From the NCBI GenBank assembly GCA_946527725.1, contig CAMMYM010000005.1:1-35660 (forward strand): 35,660 bases of DNA. The letters are read 5' to 3'. Every line of letters starts with the position of its first letter. The first letter of the stretch is position 1. The notes beneath the pieces are model-generated. The model saw only the letters and a program-made list of their open reading frames with translations, was not told the DNA's origin and did no database searches. Source of the stretch: an uncultured Clostridia bacterium. Lineage in GTDB: Bacteria > Bacillota > Clostridia > Christensenellales > Aristaeellaceae. Of this stretch, positions 23,221 to 30,114 are shown piece after piece. The position numbers were made by a program, and so were the translations under genes.

Positions 23221-23355
23221 GTTTCATACCCCGCAGCTCGTGTATGGCAGTATGAAAGCAGAAGGGATTCCATGATTTTACGCAGGTTTTACATGCTCCC
23301 GCGATCCTGTCGCGGGTGTTTTCACGGAATCCGGCAACTGGAAAGGGATAACACC
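23221..23355 (+). promoter_or_regulatory. Structured 5' leader, candidate riboswitch or attenuator
   Basis: The leader starts with an 8-bp hairpin (TTTCATAC 23222-23229 with GTATGAAA 23250-23257). A long-range stem follows (23265-23275 with 23322-23332, 10 pairs and one A-C mismatch). It encloses a perfect 7-bp hairpin CCCGCGA..TCGCGGG (23298-23316) whose loop TCCTG can pair with CAGG at 23283-23286. TGTTTTC follows the inner hairpin. A 7-codon ORF (MKAEGIP, 23251-23274) overlaps by ATGA a frame in line with the permease. I cannot match it to a known riboswitch class. Confidence 0.5.
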
Positions 23356-24498
23356 ATGATGAAACGGGTTCTTTCTTTTTTGAAAAAGGAAATGATGCTG
23401 ACTTTGTCCCTGTTGGCTGCGCTGGCAGCGCTGATCATTACGCCCCCTTCGCCGCGGCTTCTTGAAGAAATCGATTGGCACACACTTGGGACGCTTCTGA
23501 TGATGCTCTGCGTTCTGGAGGGATTCAAGCAGGAAAACCTTCTCCGTCCGTTGGTCAGCCTTGCCGGCAACCTGAAGCGGATGACTGCCCTTTCCCTTTT
23601 CCTGATCTTCGGTGTTTTCTTTTCTTCCATGTTCGTAACAAACGATGTTTCACTGATTATCTTCGTCCCGGTGACGATCATGCTCTTCCGGGATGGCGGA
23701 AAAGAAAAATATATCCTGCCGGTGATCTCCATGGAAAACATCGCCGCGATCCGCGGATCGCTCCTGACGCCTTTCGGCAGTCCCCAGAATCTTTTCCTGT
23801 ATGGAAAAGCCGGCGTCAGTGCATGGCATTTCATGCTCCACATGCTGCCGCTGTGTGCGATGTCCGCTCTGCTCCTGGTCGCTTTTGTCTTTGTTCTTTT
23901 CCGGAAAAACCCGAAGGAAGGAATCGCTGCCTCTGCGGATCGGATGCCCTGGCCGGCAGAAGGAAGGATTCGCCGGATTGGCTATGTTTGCCTGTTTGTT
24001 CTGATCCTGGCTGTGATTGTTACCCGGACTGCGCTGTGGCCCTGGGCAGTCGCCGTCGTTCTGGCCGGGATGCTGCTCCTGGACCGGAAGATCCTCCTGA
24101 AAGTGGACTATGTGCTGTTGGTGACCTTCCTTTGCTTTTTTATCTTTTCCTCATCCGTCGCTGCCAATCCCGGGATTTCCGGTTTTCTGAAGAAAGCTGT
24201 TGCCGGAAATGAATACTGGTGGAGCATCGGAATCAGCCAGGTTATTTCCAACGTACCTGCTGCTATTGTGCTTTATCCGTTTACAGAAAACTTTTCAGGC
24301 CTGATCTACGGTGCGGATACTGCCGGGCTCTGTTCCCTGATCGGTTCCCTGGCTTCTGTGATCAATTACCGCATCTATGTACGGGAATACCCGGGCCGGG
24401 GAGGATCATTCATCAAAACCTTCACGCTTGTCAGCTGGGCGTTTTTCCTGATCGTAGTCATTCCCGGCTTTCTGCTGTCTGGCTGGCCTTTCTTCTGA
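23356..24498 (+). CDS. SLC13/ArsB-like anion permease
   Basis: A 380-residue integral membrane protein with about ten helices of the ion transporter (IT) superfamily. MMKRVLSFLKKEMMLTLSLL followed by IDWHTLGTLLMMLCVLEGFK is the standard opening. FFSSMFVTNDVSLIIFVP (ending the first half) and ISQVISNVPAAIVLYPF (second half) carry the paired re-entrant T-N-D / S-N-V-P motifs that bind the anion. ATG 23356 has GGAAAGGG upstream; a start at 23272 is open but would make the leader coding. Substrate unknown (dicarboxylate, arsenite and sulfate all occur in the family). Divergent from the DUF218 gene. Confidence 0.88.
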   Translation: MMKRVLSFLKKEMMLTLSLLAALAALIITPPSPRLLEEIDWHTLGTLLMMLCVLEGFKQENLLRPLVSLAGNLKRMTALSLFLIFGVFFSSMFVTNDVSLIIFVPVTIMLFRDGGKEKYILPVISMENIAAIRGSLLTPFGSPQNLFLYGKAGVSAWHFMLHMLPLCAMSALLLVAFVFVLFRKNPKEGIAASADRMPWPAEGRIRRIGYVCLFVLILAVIVTRTALWPWAVAVVLAGMLLLDRKILLKVDYVLLVTFLCFFIFSSSVAANPGISGFLKKAVAGNEYWWSIGISQVISNVPAAIVLYPFTENFSGLIYGADTAGLCSLIGSLASVINYRIYVREYPGRGGSFIKTFTLVSWAFFLIVVIPGFLLSGWPFF

Positions 24499-24641
24499 TG
24501 TGCTGTCAGTTTGCCGCATGTGCCCCGTATCCATGCATGGAACATCCCGCTTACAGCAAATCAGGAGAAAAACAGGATTGCTTATTGTTTATCTTTAGTA
24601 TTCCTTGACAGAGGCTGTTTCGGAAGTCAGCCCGCGCTTTC

Positions 24642-24670
24642 TTCCATTTCTGTGCTTTTCATGGTATCAT
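24642..24670 (+). promoter_or_regulatory. Possible extended -10 promoter of the hydrogenase gene
   Basis: TATCAT at 24665-24670 preceded by TGG, with a weak -35 TTCCAT at 24642-24647 (17-base spacer). It lies about 68 bases before the start codon. The rest of 24499-24641 shows no gene and no clear terminator for the permease. Confidence 0.5.
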
Positions 24671-24737
24671 GTAAGCAGATGTGTTCCGGCATCCGGGATC
24701 CAATCAAAAATAAACAGCACGGAAGGAAACGGTTGCG

Positions 24738-26243
24738 ATGATTACCAACGACAAAGGCATTGTGGATTTAAAACACCAGGTTCTCCGGGAAGTCTGCCGC
24801 CTGGCATGGAACGGCGAGCTGACGCCTGACAACTGCGAACGGCTCATCCTGGAAATCATTCCCGGTCCGAAACCCCAGTACCGCTGCTGCATATATAAGG
24901 AACGGGAGATCGTCCGCGGGCGCATCCGCCTCGCGATGGGGCTGAATCCAGATGTAAACAAAACCTCCCGCAACGTGGTAGCCGTCATCCCGTCCGCTTG
25001 TGACGACTGTCCGATCCAGGATTACATGATCACGGACATCTGCCGTTTCTGCCTTGGAAAAGCGTGCCTGAATGCGTGCCGTTTCGGTGCCATCTCCCCG
25101 GGTGACACCCGCATGCATATTGACCCGGCAAAATGCAAATCCTGCGGTATGTGCGCAAAATCCTGCCCCTACGGCGCCATTGTCCATATGGAAAGGCCCT
25201 GTAAAAAAGCCTGCCCTGTCGGGGCCATCACCTATTCCGAAAACGGGATCTGCGAAATTGATGAGGAAAAATGCGTCCATTGCGGCCACTGCATTCATAA
25301 CTGCCCATTCGGGGCCATCGGATCCAAGATCTACGCCGTGGATATCATCCGCGAAATTCTGAGCGGGAAACGCGTTATCGCCATGTGCGCCCCTGCCACG
25401 GAAGGCCAGTTCGGAAAGGATGTTTCCATGGCCGCCCTCCGGGCTGCGCTGAAAAAGCTGGGCTTTGCCGATATGGTCGAGGTCGGTCTCGGTGGTGATA
25501 TGACGGCTGCCTATGAAGCGCTTGAATGGATCGAAGCCCGGAAAGAAGGCCGCAAAATGACCACGTCCTGCTGTCCTGCCTTCATTTCCATGCTTCGGCA
25601 TCATTTCCCGGAAGAATACATGAAATACAAATCAAACACGGTAAGCCCAATGGTTGCGGTTTCCAGGTACCTGAAGCATCTGGATCCGGACTGCGTAACC
25701 GTCTTTATCGGACCGTGCATCGCCAAGAAAGGGGAAACCCTGAACGAATTCATTGCCGACCGTCCGGATTATGCAATGACGTATGGCGAAATCGTCGCAA
25801 TGCTGGACTCGCGGGACATCGCCATTGAACCCGTTTCGGAAACCTATCAGGAAGCTTCGCTCTTCGGCAAGCAGTTTGCCGGCAGCGGCGGTGTGGCCGC
25901 GGCTGTCCTTGAGGTTATGAAGGAACTTGGCGAAGATCCGTCCGATATCCGTCTCCTGCAATGCTCCGGCGGTGAAGAATGCAAAAAGGCCATCATGCTG
26001 CTCAAAGCAGGAAAGCTGCAGGAGGATTTTGTGGAGGGAATGATGTGCTCAGGCGGCTGCATCGGCGGGCCTTCCAAGCACCAGGCGGAAGCACAGGTCC
26101 TGCGCGATCGGAAAGAACTCCTGGGCCGGGCTGACAGCCGCGGCATCCTGGAAAACCTGAAAGATTATCCCATGGACCGGTTTTCCATGTTCCGTGACGG
26201 GCACCTGGATCCTTCTGTCTCTCCTTTCAGGAAAAAGGACTGA
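24738..26243 (+). CDS. [FeFe]-hydrogenase-like ferredoxin-type protein, probably group B
   Basis: A 501-residue iron-sulfur protein. Residues 1-88 are an extension without clusters. Several Cys clusters follow (CDDCPIQDY near 88, CRFCLGKACLNAC 102-114, CKSCGMCAKSCPYGAI 133-148, CKKACPVGAI 155-164, CVHCGHCIHNCPFGAI 179-194). The H-cluster domain has L1 TSCCPAF (276-282), L2 GPCIAKKGE (325-333) and L3 MMCSGGCIGG (435-444), giving ligands Cys279, Cys327, Cys437 and Cys441, with Cys278 as proton relay. The TSCCPAF form and missing ACPGGC suggest group B, which may oxidise or sense H2. No HydEFG maturases are in the window. GGAAGG lies 12 bases upstream. Confidence 0.9.
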   Translation: MITNDKGIVDLKHQVLREVCRLAWNGELTPDNCERLILEIIPGPKPQYRCCIYKEREIVRGRIRLAMGLNPDVNKTSRNVVAVIPSACDDCPIQDYMITDICRFCLGKACLNACRFGAISPGDTRMHIDPAKCKSCGMCAKSCPYGAIVHMERPCKKACPVGAITYSENGICEIDEEKCVHCGHCIHNCPFGAIGSKIYAVDIIREILSGKRVIAMCAPATEGQFGKDVSMAALRAALKKLGFADMVEVGLGGDMTAAYEALEWIEARKEGRKMTTSCCPAFISMLRHHFPEEYMKYKSNTVSPMVAVSRYLKHLDPDCVTVFIGPCIAKKGETLNEFIADRPDYAMTYGEIVAMLDSRDIAIEPVSETYQEASLFGKQFAGSGGVAAAVLEVMKELGEDPSDIRLLQCSGGEECKKAIMLLKAGKLQEDFVEGMMCSGGCIGGPSKHQAEAQVLRDRKELLGRADSRGILENLKDYPMDRFSMFRDGHLDPSVSPFRKKD

Positions 26244-26287
26244 GTTTTCCTGCTGTGCCTGTACGCCGGGACCGAAGCCTCCGGGAA

Positions 26288-26422
26288 ATGCCTTCCCGGC
26301 GCGGTTTCCCGGCGTTTTCCCGCGATCCTGGAAATGTCCGCTCGATTAATGATGGATGTCAGCCGGAAAGTATGGTACTCGAAACGCAGGAGATCGCCGA
26401 GTCCCTCCTGGCGCTGCAGTAA
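26288..26422 (+). CDS. Possible small ORF or gene remnant after the hydrogenase
   Basis: A 44-codon frame ends at TAA 26420-26422, and its second half looks protein-like (INDGCQPESMVLETQEIAES then LLALQ). There is no good ribosome site, the first half is Arg/Pro-rich, and no family is recognised. It lies just before the terminators. It may be the end of a lost gene or chance. Confidence 0.2.
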   Translation: MPSRRGFPAFSRDPGNVRSINDGCQPESMVLETQEIAESLLALQ

Positions 26423-26445
26423 CCCGCATGCAACCCGGTCCCCGT

Positions 26446-26474
26446 CCCGCAGGAGCATTCCTGCGGGATTTTTT
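26446..26474 (+). terminator. Terminator of the hydrogenase unit (plus strand)
   Basis: CCCGCAGGA and TCCTGCGGG form a perfect 9-bp stem with a 4-base loop, followed by ATTTTTT. The T run is also the left end of the next inverted repeat. Confidence 0.93.
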
Positions 26475-26523
26475 GTTTCACTAAAACCCCACGCTGGGCG
26501 TGGGGTTTTAGTGAAACAAAAAA
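26469..26523. terminator. Perfect 25-bp inverted repeat, bidirectional terminator
   Basis: Arms 26469-26493 and 26499-26523 are exact reverse complements with a 5-base loop. The outer six pairs are T against A, so each strand ends in a T run. It sits between converging transcripts and can stop both. Confidence 0.93.
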
Positions 26524-26546
26524 CAGCCTCCCTTTGCAAAAGAGGC
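26518..26546 (-). terminator. Terminator of the GH31 unit (minus strand)
   Basis: GCCTCTTTT and AAAGGGAGGC fold into a 9-bp hairpin (two G-T pairs, 3-base loop) on the minus strand, followed by TGTTTTTTG. The T run is the right arm end of the central repeat. Confidence 0.8.
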
Positions 26547-26627
26547 CGGTCCGATACGGATGTAATTGCCTGTGCTGCCTGCCGTCGGCGGAAGATACGA
26601 ACTTATTTCCGGGATACGGGCCCGGTG

Positions 26628-28601
26628 TTATGCCTGTCGTTCAAAAACCGGAATGACCTCCAGGGGCGCCGGCACCGTACGTGTCCCGCCGCCCTGCAGG
26701 ATCTCCCCCGTATCGACATTGCGCCAGCTGCCCGCCGGGAAATACACCTGCCTTTCCCGCGCGCCGGGATGCATGACAGGCGCTACCAGGAAACGGCTGC
26801 CGAACATATACTGGTCCTTCAGGTCATGGCAGGCTTCATCCCCTGCAAACTCATACCACATTGCCCGCAGAAGCGGGGTTCCTTCTTCGTGGGCCTGCTT
26901 CATCAGCCCGCGGATATAGTCCCTGAGCTCTTCGCGCCGGCGCATGTATTTCACCAGGATCAGATACGCTTCCTCCCCGAAGCTCCAGACTTCATTGCTG
27001 CTGCCGCTGTTAAGCACCGGGGTTCCGTCCTTGCGGTAAACCGGTACGGAGGGCTGCCTGTCGCCGTGCAGCCGCATCACCGGGCAGTAGCATCCCCACT
27101 GGAACCAGCGGACCAGCAGTTCACGGAAGTCCGGATCGTCGGGATTCCCTGCATGAAAACCGCCGATGTCCGTCGTCCACCAGGGAATTCCCGCGACACC
27201 CATGCTGAGCCCGGCGCACACCTGGCGGCGGAAATCCTTCCAGTCGCTCATGATATCCCCGCTCCAGACCAGCGCACCGTACCGCTGGCTGCCCGCCCAG
27301 GCGCACCGAAGCAGGTTCACCGGGTTTTCCTGTCCGGCGGCTCTCATGCCTTCATAAAAACCCCGGGCGTAGCACTGGGGATAGATATTCCCGATTTCCA
27401 GATTTGGCCCGGCAGCGTAGCGGTATGCCTTGAAATCATAGGTCCCGTACTCAGGTTCCGCTTCATCCAGCCAGAAGATGCGGATCCCGTAATCGTAATA
27501 ATGCTGTTTGCATTTCTGCCAAACATATTGCCTGGCCCGCGGATTTGTCGCGTCATAGAACATGGAATCCTCCACGAAGCGCATGCCGACCTGCTCGCCG
27601 TATTCCGCACGGACCAGCAGGCCCTGCTGGTCCATTTCCGCGTAGTTCTCCGACTGAAGGGAAATCTGCGGCCAGACGGAAACCATCAGTTCAATGCCCA
27701 TCTCCTTCAGTTCCTTCACCATGGCTGCCGGATCCGGGAAGAATTCCGGGTCAAACCGGTAATCCCCCATGCGGGGCCAGTGAAAGAAATCGCAGACGAT
27801 CACATCGATCGGCAGGTTCCGTTTCTTATACTCACGGGCGACGGACAGCAGCTGCTCCTGGTTCCAGTAACGCAGCTTGCACTGCCAGAACCCCAGACCG
27901 TATTCAGGCATCATGGGAGCAAACCCCGTGGCACGGGCGTAGTTCCTGCTGATCTCCGCGGGCGTATCCCCGGCTGTAATCCAGTAATCCAGCTGGCCTG
28001 CCGCCTCTGCGTGCCAGGTGGTCCTGTTCCGGCCGAATGTCACATATCCGATGGCGGGGTTATGCCAGAGGAAACCGTATCCCCTGCTGGAAATGATGAC
28101 CGGCACGCTTGCCTGGGAATTCCTGTGCGCCAGCTCCAGCGTGCAGCCTTTCCAGTCCAGGTATTCTTCCTGGTACTGGCCCATGCCGTAGATCCGCTCC
28201 CCGTCCTGTCCGGCAAAAGTTGCGGTCAGGCTGTAACTGCCGCCGGGAATCGGCTCGAACTTCCGGGCCTGCAGGATCAGCGCGTTTTCCCCGTCCGTTT
28301 CCTGCAGGAGGATCTCATGCTTCCGGTTCAGGAAGGTAATCTTCGCCCTTTCCTTCCATCCGCAAACCTCAACCTGTGCAGTAATCTTCCCGTTGTGCAC
28401 AAAGGCCAGCCGTTCGTTTTCGATCCGGATTTCAGCAGCAGGGCATGCGGGCGGATCCAGGAGGGCAAAACGTTCGTCTTTGACTTCCCGCATCAGCGCT
28501 GCACGGACACGGATGCTGCTTTCTCCCCACGGTTCCACAATCAGGGTTTCCCCATGGTTCCGCCAGGTCAGCCGTTGGCCGTCCTGTTCAAAAAACTTCA
28601 T
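26628..28601 (-). CDS. GH31 alpha-glycosidase (alpha-xylosidase/alpha-glucosidase type)
   Basis: A 657-residue retaining alpha-glycosidase without a signal peptide. The N-terminal beta-sandwich (1-230) includes RIYGMGQYQEEYLDWKG. The barrel carries PIDVIVCDFFHWPRMGDYRF. The nucleophile Asp379 is in IFWLDEAEPEYG and the acid/base Asp449 in WSGDIMSDWKDF. The WLDxxEPE form is common in alpha-xylosidases and related side-chain enzymes. It starts 20 bases after the GH5-like stop with GGGAGGG upstream, and is the last gene of the glycan locus. Its likely job is removal of an alpha-linked side sugar from imported oligosaccharides; exact sugar unknown. Confidence 0.92.
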   Translation of the reverse strand: MKFFEQDGQRLTWRNHGETLIVEPWGESSIRVRAALMREVKDERFALLDPPACPAAEIRIENERLAFVHNGKITAQVEVCGWKERAKITFLNRKHEILLQETDGENALILQARKFEPIPGGSYSLTATFAGQDGERIYGMGQYQEEYLDWKGCTLELAHRNSQASVPVIISSRGYGFLWHNPAIGYVTFGRNRTTWHAEAAGQLDYWITAGDTPAEISRNYARATGFAPMMPEYGLGFWQCKLRYWNQEQLLSVAREYKKRNLPIDVIVCDFFHWPRMGDYRFDPEFFPDPAAMVKELKEMGIELMVSVWPQISLQSENYAEMDQQGLLVRAEYGEQVGMRFVEDSMFYDATNPRARQYVWQKCKQHYYDYGIRIFWLDEAEPEYGTYDFKAYRYAAGPNLEIGNIYPQCYARGFYEGMRAAGQENPVNLLRCAWAGSQRYGALVWSGDIMSDWKDFRRQVCAGLSMGVAGIPWWTTDIGGFHAGNPDDPDFRELLVRWFQWGCYCPVMRLHGDRQPSVPVYRKDGTPVLNSGSSNEVWSFGEEAYLILVKYMRRREELRDYIRGLMKQAHEEGTPLLRAMWYEFAGDEACHDLKDQYMFGSRFLVAPVMHPGARERQVYFPAGSWRNVDTGEILQGGGTRTVPAPLEVIPVFERQA

Positions 28602-28621
28602 TTGCCTTCCCTCCCGGATCC

Positions 28622-29953
28622 CTATTTGCGCAGTTCACGGAATCCGTTTTGCGGACGGTTTCCGTGTGTTTTCTTCAGCAGTGTCTCAACCAGTTCCCAA
28701 AGCCAGTCCCGGATGATATCGCAGTCCGGGGCTTCCTGCCTGCGGAATGCAGCAATCCTTGCCGTCGGCGGAAAGTCCATCGGCACCAGTTCTCCCGCTT
28801 CCAGCAGGTTGGCCGTGAATTCGCAGGCTTCCAGCAGCTTTTCAGCATCGCCGGCAGCATCACCGAACGCCGGGCGGCGCGTTTCCCGCAGCGCACGTTC
28901 CGCATAGAAAACCGCGCGCTCAACATAATCCTCCTGGTTTACATCAGCCCGGAGGGCCTCCGGACCGCGGTGCCGGAAGAATCCGCCGATCGCAGCGACA
29001 ATGGACGGATCCCTCACTGTTCCGTCCGGATAAACAACGCCGTGGACACGGTTCCACATATCGCTGCCGATCATCAGTTCAAAGAGATACCAGCCCACCT
29101 TGTATTCATCGTGAAGCTCGATCGCCATGTCGTAGGGGTTTCCGCGCGCCAGGCAGCACATTTCATTGTCAACAATCGGTTTCCCGTATTTCCGGCCCAG
29201 TTCCTTTGCGGTTTCCAGTACGCCGCGCAGGCGGGACCGGGTTGCCGAATAATCGTGGAAGACGATCACGTCCACCAGTTCTGCCGTCCTGCTAGGTTCT
29301 GTTTCCCAGATGAATATGTTCCCGATACCGACGTCATGATCCGGATCCTTCGCCCGGATATACCGGCAGAAATGCCGGACAAATGCCCATGTCTTCTCCT
29401 GTTTGTCCCGCAGTTCGTCCATGTCCGGCACGCAGGGGCGGAAATCCTGGACGTATTTCGGTTCCTCGTCGTACCAGGTTACGAACTGGTCCGTATATCC
29501 CGGTTCATTGAATGCGTCCCAGAACAGCAGGCCCGGTTCCGCTCCGATCGTCTCCAGCAGCCGGTCAAAGTACCTCTCCCCTTCCGCCCAGCTTTCCGGC
29601 GTCCGGATGGTTTTGCCAAGGGGGCGGAGCGTTTCTCCTTCCGTGGGCCGGAACTCTTCTTCCATCGGAAAAAAGAACGCCCCGTGGTACACAATTGGAT
29701 TCGTGGATATGCCGTGCGCCCAGGCGGTGCGGACGAAATCTTTCACATGGGCAAAAAAAGCATCCGGATCCTCCCTGTATGCTGAAAAGGACAGGAAAAC
29801 CCTGGCGCTGTTCAGGCGCAGCCGCTCCGCATAACCCATGTCCCGGTCCACAGTCCCGTGGTTGTAGTGAAGCCAGAAATCCCGGTCATCCCGCGCATCC
29901 GGCTGCGTGTAATTGAATCCGCGGATTCCCGCATAGTCAACCGTCTTTTTCAT
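28622..29953 (-). CDS. GH5-like clan A glycoside hydrolase
   Basis: A 443-residue TIM-barrel glycosidase. The N-terminal IRGFNYTQPDARDDRDFWLHY resembles GH5-type mannanase/glucanase starts. Acid/base Glu150 is in LLFWDAFNEPG and nucleophile Glu264 in KPIVDNEMCC, spacing normal for clan A retaining enzymes. There is no signal peptide, so it acts on imported oligosaccharides. The linkage is unknown; beta-mannosidic or beta-glucosidic are both possible. GGAGG is 6 bases upstream. It has its own promoter (30026-30054) and a palindromic site 15 bases before the start, and is followed by GH31. Confidence 0.85.
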   Translation of the reverse strand: MKKTVDYAGIRGFNYTQPDARDDRDFWLHYNHGTVDRDMGYAERLRLNSARVFLSFSAYREDPDAFFAHVKDFVRTAWAHGISTNPIVYHGAFFFPMEEEFRPTEGETLRPLGKTIRTPESWAEGERYFDRLLETIGAEPGLLFWDAFNEPGYTDQFVTWYDEEPKYVQDFRPCVPDMDELRDKQEKTWAFVRHFCRYIRAKDPDHDVGIGNIFIWETEPSRTAELVDVIVFHDYSATRSRLRGVLETAKELGRKYGKPIVDNEMCCLARGNPYDMAIELHDEYKVGWYLFELMIGSDMWNRVHGVVYPDGTVRDPSIVAAIGGFFRHRGPEALRADVNQEDYVERAVFYAERALRETRRPAFGDAAGDAEKLLEACEFTANLLEAGELVPMDFPPTARIAAFRRQEAPDCDIIRDWLWELVETLLKKTHGNRPQNGFRELRK

Positions 29954-29967
29954 TTTTTACCTCCGAG

Positions 29968-29978
29968 CGTTTCAAACG
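29968..29978. promoter_or_regulatory. Palindrome CGTTTCAAACG, possible operator
   Basis: A perfect 11-base palindrome between the promoter at 30026-30054 and the GH5-like start codon, next to the ribosome site. It resembles LacI/CcpA-type half sites, but the regulator is not known. Confidence 0.4.
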
Positions 29979-30025
29979 GAAACCTGCTGTAAACTTGTGG
30001 CGAACCGGCCGTATCTTTTACGGAT

Positions 30026-30054
30026 GATATAGCATATACGGCGGGGTTTGTAAA
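30026..30054 (-). promoter_or_regulatory. Promoter for the GH5-like and GH31 genes
   Basis: TTTACA at 30054-30049, 17-base spacer, TATATC at 30031-30026. A small hairpin (CCGTA..TACGG) follows in the leader. It would uncouple GH5-like/GH31 from the upstream glucuronidase unit. Confidence 0.65.
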
Positions 30055-30114
30055 CAGTTTCCCGGAAAAAGGAAGCCTGCGTCCGGCCGAAGGACGGGGA
30101 CGTATACGGATCGT

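Noticed and set aside
26469-26523. The 25-bp perfect inverted repeat as a transposon or attachment site
   Set aside because: There is no transposase or target duplication; the loop is 5 bases, and the T6/A6 ends between convergent genes fit a bidirectional terminator.
26334-28907. Plus-strand 857-codon open frame opposite GH31
   Set aside because: Antisense shadow of the GH31 gene; its composition is Arg/Pro/His-rich and it crosses the terminators at 26446-26546.
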